Source: Sphingomonadales bacterium UBA2369 (GTDB taxonomy: Bacteria > Pseudomonadota > Alphaproteobacteria > Sphingomonadales > Sphingomonadaceae). From it: DNA of 64,000 bases. Each line of letters starts with the position of its first letter. Position 1 is the stretch's first letter. A program made the position numbers and the translations under genes. Below are positions 29,982 through 39,433 of the stretch, piece by piece. The stretch spans positions 1-64,000 of the forward strand of contig DDTH01000014.1 in assembly GCA_002344055.1 (NCBI GenBank), written 5' to 3'. The notes beneath the pieces are model-generated. The model had not been told where the DNA came from. It made no database searches and worked only from the letters and a program-made list of their open reading frames with translations.

Positions 29982-30379
29982 CCCATCGCCCCGATGATCG
30001 CGCCCATGATGGTGAATTGCAGGACGAAATAGCCGCCGTTGATCAGCCACAGGCCGAGGGGGCGGCGTTCGAAGAAATAGTTGAGGCCCAGGCTCGCCGC
30101 GACAATGGCGAGGCCGATGCCGAAGCCGGCACTGGCCGCGTCCTGCACTTCGCTGACGCGCCCTTCGAACAGCAAGGCGAGCATGAATGCGGCAATCAGC
30201 GCGCACACGAATGCCCCGCCGAAGATCACGCCGGCATTGCCGCTCTTGAGCTTCTCCTCGCTCTGGCCGCTGAGCGCCATCCATTTGTTCGCGAACAGCA
30301 TCGGCGAATACCACAGGCCGCCGAGCACAAAGGCCGAAAGCGCCGCGAGTGCGACGGCGAGGTAATTGACGTCAGGCAT
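29978..30379 (-). CDS. DUF1761 membrane protein
   Basis: A 133-residue protein with about four hydrophobic helices. The first, with FVLGGLWYSPMLFANKW, is the recognisable DUF1761 signature. Function is unknown. The chosen ATG at 30379 gives the usual N terminus MPDVNYLA. Confidence 0.85.
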   Translation of the reverse strand: MPDVNYLAVALAALSAFVLGGLWYSPMLFANKWMALSGQSEEKLKSGNAGVIFGGAFVCALIAAFMLALLFEGRVSEVQDAASAGFGIGLAIVAASLGLNYFFERRPLGLWLINGGYFVLQFTIMGAIIGAMG

Positions 30380-30445
30380 GATCAGTCCCCCGATTGAAGC
30401 CGCGAGTTGAACGATCAATCAAGCGGATTGTCAAGCCGGATCGGA

Positions 30446-32107
30446 TCAGCGGCCCGCGCTGCGCTCCCAGACCTTCGCGCCACCCACCCAGGTCTCCAGC
30501 ACCTGCGTGTCGCGGATGCGGCGCTGGTCGGGTTCGGTCATCACGTCGCGGTCGATGATGATGAAATCGGCGTGGCGGCCGGGGAGGAGCTGGCCGATCC
30601 GGCCTTCCGCGAAGCCGGCATAAGCGGCGGTACGGGTGAAGGCGTCGAGCGCTTCGACGATGGTCACGCGCTGGGTGGGGAGCCAGCCGCCGGGCGGGCG
30701 CCCCTGCGCGTCCTCGCGGCTGATCGCGGCGGCGAGGCCGTGAAAGGGGTTGGGGCTTTCCACCGGGAAATCGCTGCCGAAGGCCAGGCGCGCGCCATTG
30801 TCGAGCATGCCGCGCCAGGCATAGGCGCCCTGCAGCCGCGGCAGGCCCATGCGCGCTTCGGCCATATGCATGTCGCTGGTCTGGTGGACCGGCTGCATCG
30901 AGGCGATGATGCCATTGCGTCCGAAGCGGGCGAGATCGGCCGGATCGACGATCTGGGCATGTTCGACGCGCCAGCGCCTGTCGCCCGGAAAGCGCCGCGC
31001 CAGATCCTCGATCGCCGACAGCAATTGCGCGTTCGCGGCGTCGCCAATGGCGTGCACGGCGACCTGCAGGCCGTTGGCGGCGGCGGCTTCCATCTGTTGC
31101 CTGATCTGTGCGTCGGTCAGGAAGCCGAGGCCGTGATTGCCATGGGCGTCGAGATAATCCTCCTTCAGCCATGCCCCGCGCGAGCCGAGCGCGCCGTCCG
31201 AATAGACCTTGATGCCGACGATCCGCAGCCGGTCCTCCGGCGTCCATTCGGTCGGCCGGCGCAGGGCGTCCGTCCAGCGCGGATCGGAGCTGCTCAGGTA
31301 AGACAGGATGCGAAGCCGCGATTCTCCGGCGGCGATAGCGCGGATCATCGCCTGATAGTCCGTCATCGTCGTGCCCATGTCGGCAGCGGTGGTGATGCCG
31401 ACCGAGAAGAGGAGGCGCTGGCTTTCGGCGAGCGCCCGGTCGAGAAACGCTTGCGTCGGCGGCGGCACGTGGCGGTCGATCAGCCCTTCCGCGGCATCAA
31501 CGAAAATGCCGGTCGGGCGGCCACTTGCGTCGCGCTCGATCCGGCCGCCGCCCGGCGATTGCGTGTCGTTCGTAATGTTGGCGGCGCGCATCGCGGCGCC
31601 GTTCGCCCAGCCGGCATGGCCGTCGACGCGGCTGAGCCAGACGGGCCGGTCGCCGACCACGGAGTCGAGGTCGGCAGCGGTCGGGAAGCGGCCGAGATTC
31701 CACCTTTCCTGATTCCAGCCGCGGCCGATGATCCAGGGCAGGCCGGGATTGGCGGCGGCATAGTCGCGAATCCGCGCCTGGGCCTCGGCAAGGCTGTTCG
31801 TGTCGCTGAGATCGAGTTGCAGCGCAGCGACGCCCAGCCCCATGACATGGCCGTGCGCGTCGATCAGGCCGGGCAGCATCGTGCGCCCGCCCATGTCGAT
31901 CGTCCGCTCGACGCGATAGGCCGGGTTCGGCTCCTCCTGGTGGATGCTCATGATCTTGCCGTCGCCGCCGATCACGAGGCCGCGGAAGCGGATCAGCGAG
32001 CCGTCGTTACCGATCGTATAGCCGTTCACGTTCGTGATGACGGTCTGGGCGGAGGCGGGCGCGGCGAGCGCGATCAGGCCGAGGAGGCCGAACAGGAAGC
32101 GGATCAT
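30446..32107 (-). CDS. Exported amidohydrolase, YtcJ-like
   Basis: A 553-residue metal-dependent hydrolase with a clear signal peptide (FLFGLLGLIALAAPASA). Metal-site motifs are LIDAHGHVMG, VAVHAIGDAAN, VEHAQIVD and FGSDFPVES. YtcJ-type proteins have varied or unknown substrates. Periplasmic export is noteworthy for a hydrolase of this group. It is divergent from threonine ammonia-lyase. Confidence 0.88.
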   Translation of the reverse strand: MIRFLFGLLGLIALAAPASAQTVITNVNGYTIGNDGSLIRFRGLVIGGDGKIMSIHQEEPNPAYRVERTIDMGGRTMLPGLIDAHGHVMGLGVAALQLDLSDTNSLAEAQARIRDYAAANPGLPWIIGRGWNQERWNLGRFPTAADLDSVVGDRPVWLSRVDGHAGWANGAAMRAANITNDTQSPGGGRIERDASGRPTGIFVDAAEGLIDRHVPPPTQAFLDRALAESQRLLFSVGITTAADMGTTMTDYQAMIRAIAAGESRLRILSYLSSSDPRWTDALRRPTEWTPEDRLRIVGIKVYSDGALGSRGAWLKEDYLDAHGNHGLGFLTDAQIRQQMEAAAANGLQVAVHAIGDAANAQLLSAIEDLARRFPGDRRWRVEHAQIVDPADLARFGRNGIIASMQPVHQTSDMHMAEARMGLPRLQGAYAWRGMLDNGARLAFGSDFPVESPNPFHGLAAAISREDAQGRPPGGWLPTQRVTIVEALDAFTRTAAYAGFAEGRIGQLLPGRHADFIIIDRDVMTEPDQRRIRDTQVLETWVGGAKVWERSAGR

Positions 32108-32164
32108 GGGTGGTGCGTAAGCCTTATTTGCGCCGCATTCCAGATGGGGCTAGGACCGCCGTCC

Positions 32165-33406
32165 ATGGCCAGTCCCGCCGCTACGGTATCCGCGCTTCCC
32201 GTCACGCTCGCTGACATTCAGGCCGCTGCAGAGCGGATCAGGGGGCAGGTCGTCCGTACCCCCATGCTGCTCAGCGAGACCCTGTCCGAGCGGACCGGCG
32301 CGACCGTCTATGTGAAGCTCGAGAATCTGCAATTCACCGGCGCCTACAAGGAACGCGGCGCGCTCAACCGGCTGTTGCTGATGGGCGAGGAGCAGCGGGC
32401 GAGGGGCGTGATCGCGGCATCGGCCGGCAATCACGCGCAGGCGCTCGCTTATCACGCCCGCCGGCTCGGCGTACCCGCCACCATCGTCATGCCGGCGCCG
32501 ACGCCCTCCGTGAAAGTCTCGCAGACCGAACGGCATGGCGCGGAAATCGTGCTGGAAGGGGAGACGTTCGACGAGGCCTTCGCACACGCAGTGAAGCTCC
32601 GGGAGGAACGCGGCCTGACCTTCGTGCCGCCATTCGACAATGAGATGATCGTCGCGGGGGCGGGCACGGTCGGGATCGAGATGCTGGAGGAGGTGCCCGA
32701 TCTCGACGTGCTGGTCGTGCCGATCGGCGGCGGCGGGCTGATCGCCGGGGTGGCGATCGCGGCGAAGGCGATCCGGCCGGACATCGAAGTGATCGGCGTC
32801 CAGGCCGAGCTCTTCCCGTCCATGTATGCGAAGATCGAGGGCAAGGCCTTGCCCTGCCTGGGCGACACGATCGCCGAAGGGATTGCGGTCAAACGGCCCG
32901 GCAAGATTACCGGCGAGATCGTCGACGCCCTGGTCGACGAGATCATGCTGGTGTCGGAGCGCGACCTGGAGACGGCGGTCGCCCTGCTGATCCAGCTGGA
33001 ACGCACCGTGGCGGAAGGTGCCGGCGGGGCCGGGCTAGCAGCGCTGCTCGCAGACCCGGAGCGCTTTCGCGGGCGCAAATGCGGAGTCGTCGTCACCGGC
33101 GGCAATATCGACACGCGCCTGCTCGCCACCGTCCTGCTGCGCGACCTCGCCCGGCAGGGGCGGATGACCCGGCTGCGCATCCAGATACACGACCGGCCCG
33201 GCGCGATGTTCGGGGTTGTCCGGATGTTCGAGAAGAACCGGGTCAACATCATCGAAATCAACCATCAGCGTGTCTTCACGAAATTGCCCGCGAAGGATGC
33301 GTTCATCGAGATCGAGTGCGAGGCGCGCGACGTGGGGCAGCTGGACAAACTGGTCGCCGACATTCGCGCCGAGGGGTTGAAGGTCGAGCCGGTAGAGATT
33401 GCCTGA
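32165..33406 (+). CDS. Threonine ammonia-lyase (with ACT domain)
   Basis: A 413-residue PLP enzyme converting threonine to 2-oxobutanoate. The PLP lysine lies in FTGAYKERGALN, the phosphate loop is PIGGGGLIAG, and SAGNHAQALAYHA is present. The C-terminal 75 residues form one ACT-like regulatory domain (RIQIHDRPGAMFGVV). The single ACT-like domain resembles the shorter ilvA/tdcB hybrids; whether it is inhibited by isoleucine cannot be read from sequence. Confidence 0.92.
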   Translation: MASPAATVSALPVTLADIQAAAERIRGQVVRTPMLLSETLSERTGATVYVKLENLQFTGAYKERGALNRLLLMGEEQRARGVIAASAGNHAQALAYHARRLGVPATIVMPAPTPSVKVSQTERHGAEIVLEGETFDEAFAHAVKLREERGLTFVPPFDNEMIVAGAGTVGIEMLEEVPDLDVLVVPIGGGGLIAGVAIAAKAIRPDIEVIGVQAELFPSMYAKIEGKALPCLGDTIAEGIAVKRPGKITGEIVDALVDEIMLVSERDLETAVALLIQLERTVAEGAGGAGLAALLADPERFRGRKCGVVVTGGNIDTRLLATVLLRDLARQGRMTRLRIQIHDRPGAMFGVVRMFEKNRVNIIEINHQRVFTKLPAKDAFIEIECEARDVGQLDKLVADIRAEGLKVEPVEIA

Positions 33407-33532
33407 GCCTCCGTCCCGAAGCGGTACGGCCGCTTCCTGTTGGGGATAAGCGGGCGTCAACCGCTTTTCATGTGGCCAGCACCGCCGCATAAGAAGGCTT
33501 GGGTCGGCAGCAATTTTCCGGGGCATTGGGGT

Positions 33533-34291
33533 TTGAGCGCACCATTTCGCTTTCCGCGCTTCTTCGTGACGACGCCGTCACCTTGTCCGTACCTGCCGGG
33601 CAAGACGGAGCGGAAGGTCTTCACCGAGCTGAATGGCGGCCATGCCGACGAGCTGAACGATGCGCTCGGCCGGATCGGCTTCCGGCGCAGCCAGAATGTC
33701 GCTTACCGGCCCAGCTGCCTGAATTGCGCCGCCTGCGTTTCGGTGCGCGTGGTCGCGGCGGAATTTCAGGCGAGCACCAGCCAGCGCCGCACGCTGAAGC
33801 GCAATGCCGATCTTGAGGTCAGTGCCTGCAAGCCATGGGCGACCAGCGAGCAATATCGCCTGCTGCGCCGCTATCTCGCCGCGCGCCACCCGACCGGCGG
33901 CATGGTCGACATGGACGAGAGCGATTTCGCCGACATGGTCGAACAGAGCCCGGTCCGCACCTTCATCGTCGAATATCGCGAGCCATCGGTGGACGGCCGG
34001 CCCGGCAAGCTGGTCGGCGCCTGCCTGACCGATCAGCAGGCGGACGGGCTGTCGATGATCTACAGCTTCTTCGATCCCGATTCCGACCGGCCGGGACTCG
34101 GCACCTACATCATCATGGATCACATCGTCCGCGCCGGGCGGGCGGGGCTGCCCTATGTCTATCTGGGCTATTGGGTCGAGGATTCGCGGCGCATGGCCTA
34201 CAAGGCGCGCTTCCGGCCGCTGGAGAAGCTCGGCCCCTCGGGCTGGCACCGTTTCGATCCCGAGCAGCGCGAATTGCCGCTGCCGCTCTGA
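33533..34291 (+). CDS. bpt: Aspartate/glutamate leucyltransferase (Bpt)
   Basis: A 252-residue leucyl-tRNA-protein transferase of the N-degron pathway, tagging N-terminal Asp/Glu for ClpAP degradation. Conserved cysteines occur as SPCPYLPG and RPSCLNCAACV; the C-terminal GNAT-like part shows SMIYSFFDPD and YVYLGYWVEDSRRM. The TTG at 33533 gives the family N terminus SAPFRFPRFFVT. An ATG at 33470 would add 21 residues. Confidence 0.88.
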   Translation: MSAPFRFPRFFVTTPSPCPYLPGKTERKVFTELNGGHADELNDALGRIGFRRSQNVAYRPSCLNCAACVSVRVVAAEFQASTSQRRTLKRNADLEVSACKPWATSEQYRLLRRYLAARHPTGGMVDMDESDFADMVEQSPVRTFIVEYREPSVDGRPGKLVGACLTDQQADGLSMIYSFFDPDSDRPGLGTYIIMDHIVRAGRAGLPYVYLGYWVEDSRRMAYKARFRPLEKLGPSGWHRFDPEQRELPLPL

Positions 34292-34359
34292 TTGCGCGTC
34301 AGCCTTCGTTCACCGCCCGTCACGAATTATAGCGGTTCGACAGGGTGGGGAGTGCATTG

Positions 34360-36105
34360 ATGATCGCAGGGCGTAATCTTCGCGTGCTGGCGCTTGGCCT
34401 GACGGCCACGATGGGCCTGTCCGCGTGCGTGACGGTGCAGGACGATCTCGGGCAGCCGGGGGTGCTTGCGCCCAAGCCGGTATCGCTCGACGCCTATGCC
34501 TGGCTCGACCGTTCCGACGCGCTGCTGGACGCGATCGCGCAATCGCCCCCCGATTACAGCTTCGACCATGCAGGCCAGCAATTTTACGCCTGGGAAGTCG
34601 ACGACGTCCTGATCGTCGAAGAAGTCAGCGCCAATGGCTATGTCCTCTATCTCTACGATGCGGGGCAGGACTGGCCCTTCTTCATCCGCACGCCGGACGA
34701 AGCGGCGGGCTTCGATGGCCAGGAAATCGCGGTGGTCTACACGCGCGACGGCGATGTCCTCGTGGATGCCGATCGCTGGGGATCCAATCCGCGCTTCCAG
34801 CCGCTGCAATATCGCGGGCGGGCGGTGCGGCTGGCCGCCCGGCAGAGCCGGTGGGACCGGAACGCCGCGCAGGCCTGGGTCGCGGTCGAGGCCGTGATTT
34901 CGGCGCAGCGCCATGCCTGGGAACAGCGCTGGCGCGCGGATCGCGAGTGGGAATTGTATCGCACGCGGATTGAGGCGGAGGCGCAGCGGGCCAGGCTGCA
35001 GGCGGAACGCCAGCGCCGGCGGGAATCCCGCGACGCCTTCCGCCGCTGGCGTGAGAGCGGCGGGGCCGGCGCACCGCCGCCCGGCGTCCGCCGGCCGGAC
35101 CGCGATGGCGACGGGCGGCCGGATCGCCCGCGCGACCGCGACGATCGGCCCAATCGCCCGGACAGCGGCCCGAACCGTCCCGATCGTCCGGACCGGCCCA
35201 ATCGTCCCAATGACGGTGCTACCCGTCCGGATCGCCCGGACCGGCCCCGCGACGGCCGGCCGACGCCGCCAGTCACCAACCCGCGCCCCGAGCGGCCGCA
35301 GCCACGCCCGCCGGGTGCCGTGACGCCCTCCCAGCCGGCCACCCCGCCCACTGTCCGGCCCGAGCCGGAATACAGGCCGACCGCTCCGGACCGGGTTTCG
35401 CGGCAGCCGCGCGTGCCGGACGAACCGCCGCCGCCGCGCGACAGCAGCGCGACGATCAGTCGCGAGGAGTTGCTGCGCAGCGAGGAAGAACGCGACCGGC
35501 GGGCCGCGGAAGACCTGGCCCGGGCGCAGCGCGAGCAGGAAGCGCTCTTGCGCGCCCAGCGTGAGGCTCAGGCCGCCGAAGCAGCCGAGGGCCGGCGGCA
35601 GGACGAGCGCCGCCGCATGCAGGCGGTTGAAGAGGCGCAGCGCGAGGCTGCGGACAATGCGCGCCAGGTCCGTGCCGCGGAGGAAGCCGCGCAGGCACGG
35701 CGTCAGGCGGAAGCGGAGGAGGCGCAACGCCGCGCTGCCCAGCAGGCGGAAGCCGAGCGGCAGCGTCAGGCCTCTCAACAAGCCGAGCGGGAGCGTCAGG
35801 CGGCCCAAGAAGCCGAGCGGCAGCGTCAGGCGGCCCAAGAAGCCGAGCGGCAGCGTCAGGCGGCACAAGAAGCCGAGCGGCAGCGTCAGGCGGCACAGGA
35901 GGCCGAGCAGCGAGCGGCCGAGCAGGCGGCTGCGCGGGAAGCCCGGCGTCAGCAGCAGGAGGCTGAGGCGGCGCAGCGGCGCGAAGCCGAGAGGGCTGCT
36001 GCGGCTGAAGCCGCTCGCCGTCAGGCAGAGCAGGATGCTGCGGCAGAACGCGCCCGTGCCGAGCAGCCCTCGCGCCCGAGAGAATCGACTCTGGAGCCGG
36101 AGTAA
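34360..36105 (+). CDS. Lipoprotein with proline-arginine-rich and coiled-coil repeats
   Basis: A 581-residue protein with a lipobox (LSAC) after a hydrophobic leader. Residues about 25-200 form an unrecognised globular part with repeated YxYD-like strands. Residues about 242-302 are RPDRP/RPNRP-rich and probably unstructured. From about 370 to the end is a charged coiled coil of A/E/R/Q, including five near-identical 10-residue repeats. It may span the periplasm, anchored in a membrane. Function is unknown. Confidence 0.85.
   Translation: MIAGRNLRVLALGLTATMGLSACVTVQDDLGQPGVLAPKPVSLDAYAWLDRSDALLDAIAQSPPDYSFDHAGQQFYAWEVDDVLIVEEVSANGYVLYLYDAGQDWPFFIRTPDEAAGFDGQEIAVVYTRDGDVLVDADRWGSNPRFQPLQYRGRAVRLAARQSRWDRNAAQAWVAVEAVISAQRHAWEQRWRADREWELYRTRIEAEAQRARLQAERQRRRESRDAFRRWRESGGAGAPPPGVRRPDRDGDGRPDRPRDRDDRPNRPDSGPNRPDRPDRPNRPNDGATRPDRPDRPRDGRPTPPVTNPRPERPQPRPPGAVTPSQPATPPTVRPEPEYRPTAPDRVSRQPRVPDEPPPPRDSSATISREELLRSEEERDRRAAEDLARAQREQEALLRAQREAQAAEAAEGRRQDERRRMQAVEEAQREAADNARQVRAAEEAAQARRQAEAEEAQRRAAQQAEAERQRQASQQAERERQAAQEAERQRQAAQEAERQRQAAQEAERQRQAAQEAEQRAAEQAAAREARRQQQEAEAAQRREAERAAAAEAARRQAEQDAAAERARAEQPSRPRESTLEPE
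35752..35901 (+). repeat. Five tandem 30-bp repeats inside the lipoprotein gene
   Basis: Five 30-bp units begin with GCCGAGCGG and encode AERQRQAAQE-type decapeptides. Units 3 and 4 differ by one base or so, and the first unit is most divergent. Unit length is a multiple of three, so copy-number change would keep the frame. Confidence 0.93.
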
Positions 36106-36135
36106 AGCGGCGGCGCCTCAGCGCAGCTGAAAGCT

Positions 36136-36804
36136 CTACCCGTCTGTGTCGTCGGGTTCGTCGCGCCCATTGGCTTCGGCCGCGGCGGAGATCAGATCGC
36201 GCGTGACCGGCGCGTCGGCGCCAAGGCTGGCGCGGGCAGTCGCGACGCCGCGATCGAGCTGACCCGCAAGCTCGCGCAGGCGGCCGGCCCGCTTCAGGAA
36301 TACGGCATATTCCAGCAGCGCATTGAGCGTCGCCTCGTCGCCCGCGCCGAGCGTGCGGCCGCGCGCCTCGATCACCCGGCGCATCAGCGGCTCGGCGGCG
36401 GCAGTGTCGCCACGCTCGACATGGAGCTGCGCCAGATTGGCGAGCGCATTCAGCGTTTCGGCATGATCCGGCCCGGCCACCCGCTCCAGCCCGCCGGCCG
36501 ATTCCAGCGCGATCGGCAGAGCCGTGTCGAGTTCGCCCTGCAATTGGTGGATCACCGCAATGTCATTCAGCGCGCGCAAGGCCAGGATGCTCTGCGCGCC
36601 AAGCTCACCGGAAATGAAGCCGTAAGCGTCGCGCGTCATCATCATCGCGTCGCGATAGCGGCCGGCGGCGAAGTAACGGCGCGCCTGCGCGGCGACGCGC
36701 TCATATTCGGCCTCGGCGCTCAGAATCGGCTGATCCTGCGCGGCGGCAATCGAAGGGGTGGCGAGGGCCAGGAACGCGGCCGAGACCAGAGAGATACGCT
36801 GCAT
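36136..36804 (-). CDS. Exported tetratricopeptide-like protein
   Basis: A 222-residue protein with signal peptide (LVSAAFLALATPSIAAAQ). The rest is made of helical repeats of TPR type, for example AETLNALANLAQLHVERGDTA (partly shown), consistent with protein binding in the periplasm. It is convergent with the lipoprotein gene and divergent from the DUF1801 gene. Confidence 0.82.
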   Translation of the reverse strand: MQRISLVSAAFLALATPSIAAAQDQPILSAEAEYERVAAQARRYFAAGRYRDAMMMTRDAYGFISGELGAQSILALRALNDIAVIHQLQGELDTALPIALESAGGLERVAGPDHAETLNALANLAQLHVERGDTAAAEPLMRRVIEARGRTLGAGDEATLNALLEYAVFLKRAGRLRELAGQLDRGVATARASLGADAPVTRDLISAAAEANGRDEPDDTDG

Positions 36805-36910
36805 GGCGGCCGATGTGGATTGCCCGGACGCGAATGGCAAGTTTCCGGTCTTGCCTCGGGCGACGACAGGCGTAGGCTGCGCGGCGGGCCGGTTGAGGGA
36901 AGAGGTTCGG

Positions 36911-37333
36911 ATGGCCGGAAACAAGACCAAACCGACCGGCATTCCCCCTGCCGATTTTCTCGCCACCGTCCCGGACGCGACGCGGCGCGACGATGCCGGC
37001 AAGCTGATCGCGATGATGGAGCGGCTGTCCGGCGAGCAGGCCTATATGTGGGGGCCGAGCATCATCGGCTTCGGCTCCTACACCTACAAATGCGGCAAGC
37101 GCGACGAGAGCGCGCCGCGCCTCGGCTTCGCCCCGCGCGGGCGCGAGACGGTCGTCTATTTGACGGCGGATTACGACAGACGCGACGAACAGCTGGCACG
37201 GCTCGGCAAGCACCGGATGGCCAAATGCTGCCTCTACATCAAGAAACTGGCGGACATTGACGAGGCGGTGCTGGAGGAGATGATCGCCGGCGACCTGAAG
37301 GCGATGGACCGCAAATATCCGAGAGACGCATGA
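36911..37333 (+). CDS. DUF1801 domain protein (first paralogue)
   Basis: A 140-residue cytoplasmic protein with WGPSIIGFGSYTY and the C-terminal CCLYIKKLADIDE, the DUF1801 (YdhG-like) signature. Function is unknown. A closely similar protein of the same length is encoded at 38156; a methyltransferase gene lies between them. Confidence 0.87.
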   Translation: MAGNKTKPTGIPPADFLATVPDATRRDDAGKLIAMMERLSGEQAYMWGPSIIGFGSYTYKCGKRDESAPRLGFAPRGRETVVYLTADYDRRDEQLARLGKHRMAKCCLYIKKLADIDEAVLEEMIAGDLKAMDRKYPRDA

Positions 37334-37373
37334 GAGTGAGGGTGGGCCAAGACCTCAGCCAAGGAGAGCCGAT

Positions 37374-38144
37374 ATGCCCAGACCTGTGATGATCGCGGCC
37401 GCAATATTGCTGGCACTGCCATCCTGCATGACCGCACCCGCGCAACCGGGCGCGGACTATGCCGCCGCCGTCGCGGCGCCGGGCCGGACGGAGGCGCATC
37501 GTGCGCTCGACGAGGTGCGCCGCCCGGCCGAAGTGCTGGCCTTCATGGGGCTGAAGCGCGGCGACCGTGTGCTCGATTACTTCACCGGCAACGGCTATTA
37601 TGCCGAGCTGATGGCGCAGGCGGTCGGGCCGCAGGGCTCGGTGGTCGGCTGGAATTCCGAAAGCTTCGGCCGCAACCCGGAAATCCGCGCTGCCTTGGAC
37701 GCGATGGCGGGCCGCAACGCCAATACGAGCTTCATCTCCGGCCCCTCGACCGCGCTCTCCTTCGCGCCGGCTTCCTATGATTTCGTGATGATGCACCTCG
37801 TCTATCACGATGCTTATTGGGAAAGCGCGCGGTTCGGGCTGCCCCGGATCGATCCGAACAGTGTGACGCAGGCGATCTACCGGACATTGCGGCCCGGCGG
37901 CACGGTCGCGGTGATCGACCATGTCGCCAATCCCGGCCGCGAGACCCGCGCCGAGGTGGAGGCGACGCACCGCATCCTGCCCGAAACGATCCGCGCCGAT
38001 TTCGAACGGGCCGGCTTCGTGCTGGAGGCGGAATCGCAATTGCTGCGCAATCCGGCGGACGACCGTTCCGTGAACGTCTTCACGCCCAGCATCCGTGGCC
38101 ATACCGACCGGATCGTGTACCGCTTCCGCAAGCCCGCCCGCTAG
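37374..38144 (+). CDS. Exported or lipid-anchored SAM methyltransferase-like protein
   Basis: A 256-residue protein with a lipobox-like LPSC after a hydrophobic leader, then a class I SAM fold: VLDYFTGNGYYAELMAQ, SYDFVMMHLVYHD and LRPGGTVAVIDHV. A methyltransferase outside the cytoplasm would lack SAM, so the leader may be a membrane tether facing another side or the fold may have a different use. Start ATG 37374 follows AAGGAG. Confidence 0.83.
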   Translation: MPRPVMIAAAILLALPSCMTAPAQPGADYAAAVAAPGRTEAHRALDEVRRPAEVLAFMGLKRGDRVLDYFTGNGYYAELMAQAVGPQGSVVGWNSESFGRNPEIRAALDAMAGRNANTSFISGPSTALSFAPASYDFVMMHLVYHDAYWESARFGLPRIDPNSVTQAIYRTLRPGGTVAVIDHVANPGRETRAEVEATHRILPETIRADFERAGFVLEAESQLLRNPADDRSVNVFTPSIRGHTDRIVYRFRKPAR

Positions 38145-38155
38145 GAGCCGCGCCG

Positions 38156-38578
38156 ATGGCCGAGAACAAGACCCAGCCGACCGGGGTGGCGGTGGCGGAC
38201 TTCATCGCCGCCGTCCCCGATCCCGTCCGCCGTGGCGATGCGGAGCGCGTCTGTGCGATGATGGCGCGCCTGTCGGGCGAACCGGCAAGGATGTGGGGGC
38301 CGAGCATCGTCGGCTTCGGCAGCTACAGCTATTTGTGCGGCAAGAGGGAGGAGACATTCCTGCGCATCGGCTTCTCGCCGCGCGCCAAGGAATTGGTGCT
38401 GTATCTGCTGCCCGGCTATGAGGGGAAGGAAGCGCAGCTGGCGAAGCTGGGTAAGCACCGGACCGGCAAGTCCTGCCTCTATATCAAGAGGCTGGCGGAT
38501 GTTGATGAGGCTGTGCTGGAAGAGCTGACGGCCGACGCGCTCGCCTGGATGGAGGCGAAATATCCGAAGGCGGCGTGA
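38156..38578 (+). CDS. DUF1801 domain protein (second paralogue)
   Basis: A 140-residue paralogue of the protein at 36911, with WGPSIVGFGSYSY, KLGKHRTGKSCLYIKRLADVDE and the same length. It starts 11 bp after the methyltransferase stop. The duplication with a gene in between suggests a tandem event. Function is unknown. Confidence 0.87.
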   Translation: MAENKTQPTGVAVADFIAAVPDPVRRGDAERVCAMMARLSGEPARMWGPSIVGFGSYSYLCGKREETFLRIGFSPRAKELVLYLLPGYEGKEAQLAKLGKHRTGKSCLYIKRLADVDEAVLEELTADALAWMEAKYPKAA

Positions 38579-38712
38579 GACCCGCCCTTCCCGGGGAAGC
38601 CTGCCCCGTCGCGCTGTGTGATGCCTTCGTCGCATTGATCGAGGCTGTGCTGGAGGCGTTCATCATCGGCGGCCTAGCGCGGATCGGCGAGGAAGTTCCG
38701 CGGGAGACGTGA
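38575..38712 (+). CDS. Possible small 45-residue protein
   Basis: A GTG overlapping the previous stop (GTGA) opens a 45-codon frame with a hydrophobic helical centre (FVALIEAVLEAFIIGGLA) that ends one base before the next gene's ATG. Tight packing favours it, but it has no recognised relatives and could be chance. Confidence 0.25.
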   Translation: MRPALPGEACPVALCDAFVALIEAVLEAFIIGGLARIGEEVPRET

Positions 38713-38713
38713 G

Positions 38714-39433
38714 ATGAAGATGGCTATGCGTATCGCGATCGGGCTGATGGCCGGCATGACGGCCACGTCCGCCGTCGCGGAGGTGCTGGTGCTGCGTTCG
38801 GTCGGGCCGTCGAGCAGCCGCTATCCCGCCGGACGGCGCTTTCCCGACAATGCGAGCTTCACGCTGCGTGCCAACGACATGGTGTCGTTGCTGACCCCGC
38901 AGGGGACGCGGGTGTTCCGCGGGCAGGGCGTGTTCGTCGCCAACCGTTCCTATCCCACCGGACGGCAAAGCGCTGCGCAGGTACGGATCGATATTGGCGG
39001 GACGCGCGGCCCGGGCGACGTCGCGGGCGCTGCGCCGAGCATGCCGACATCGGTGTGGAGCTTCGCGGCTTATGCGGCGGGAAATCTGTGTTTCCCGGCG
39101 GGGGAGCGGCCACTGCTGTGGCGCTCCAACAGCAGCGAGGCCGTCACCATGGTGGTCGCGGACGCGGGCGGGCGCGAGCATCGCGCGGCCTGGCCGGCGG
39201 GCGACGCGGTCGTCGCCTGGCCCGCCACGCTCGCGGTAACCGCCAACGCGCCCTACAGGCTCAGGATGCCGGGCGCGCAGCCGCAGCGCATCTGGCTGCG
39301 GCCGATCGCGAACGGCAATTCGCTCGATCGCGACGCGCTGGCGCGGGCTTTGGTCGCGGCACGCTGCGAGGATCAGGTCGCGACCTTCGCCGCGCTGAAC
39401 CTCGCCCCCGCGCCGGAAGCCGCCGGCCCTTAG
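38714..39433 (+). CDS. Exported hypothetical protein
   Basis: A 239-residue protein with signal peptide (MAGMTATSAVA) followed by EVLVLRSVGPSSSRYP. The N-terminal third resembles a small beta-rich domain; two cysteines (NLCFPAG and AARCEDQ) are present in the mature part. No family name can be assigned with confidence. Its stop overlaps the convergent helicase gene by 4 nt. Confidence 0.78.
   Translation: MKMAMRIAIGLMAGMTATSAVAEVLVLRSVGPSSSRYPAGRRFPDNASFTLRANDMVSLLTPQGTRVFRGQGVFVANRSYPTGRQSAAQVRIDIGGTRGPGDVAGAAPSMPTSVWSFAAYAAGNLCFPAGERPLLWRSNSSEAVTMVVADAGGREHRAAWPAGDAVVAWPATLAVTANAPYRLRMPGAQPQRIWLRPIANGNSLDRDALARALVAARCEDQVATFAALNLAPAPEAAGP

Noticed and set aside
30407..32164. Long N-terminal extension of threonine ammonia-lyase
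   Set aside because: The extension is antisense to the amidohydrolase gene; the enzyme begins at 32165.
35752..35901. CRISPR-like array
   Set aside because: The 30-bp repeats are contiguous, in frame and coding, without spacers.
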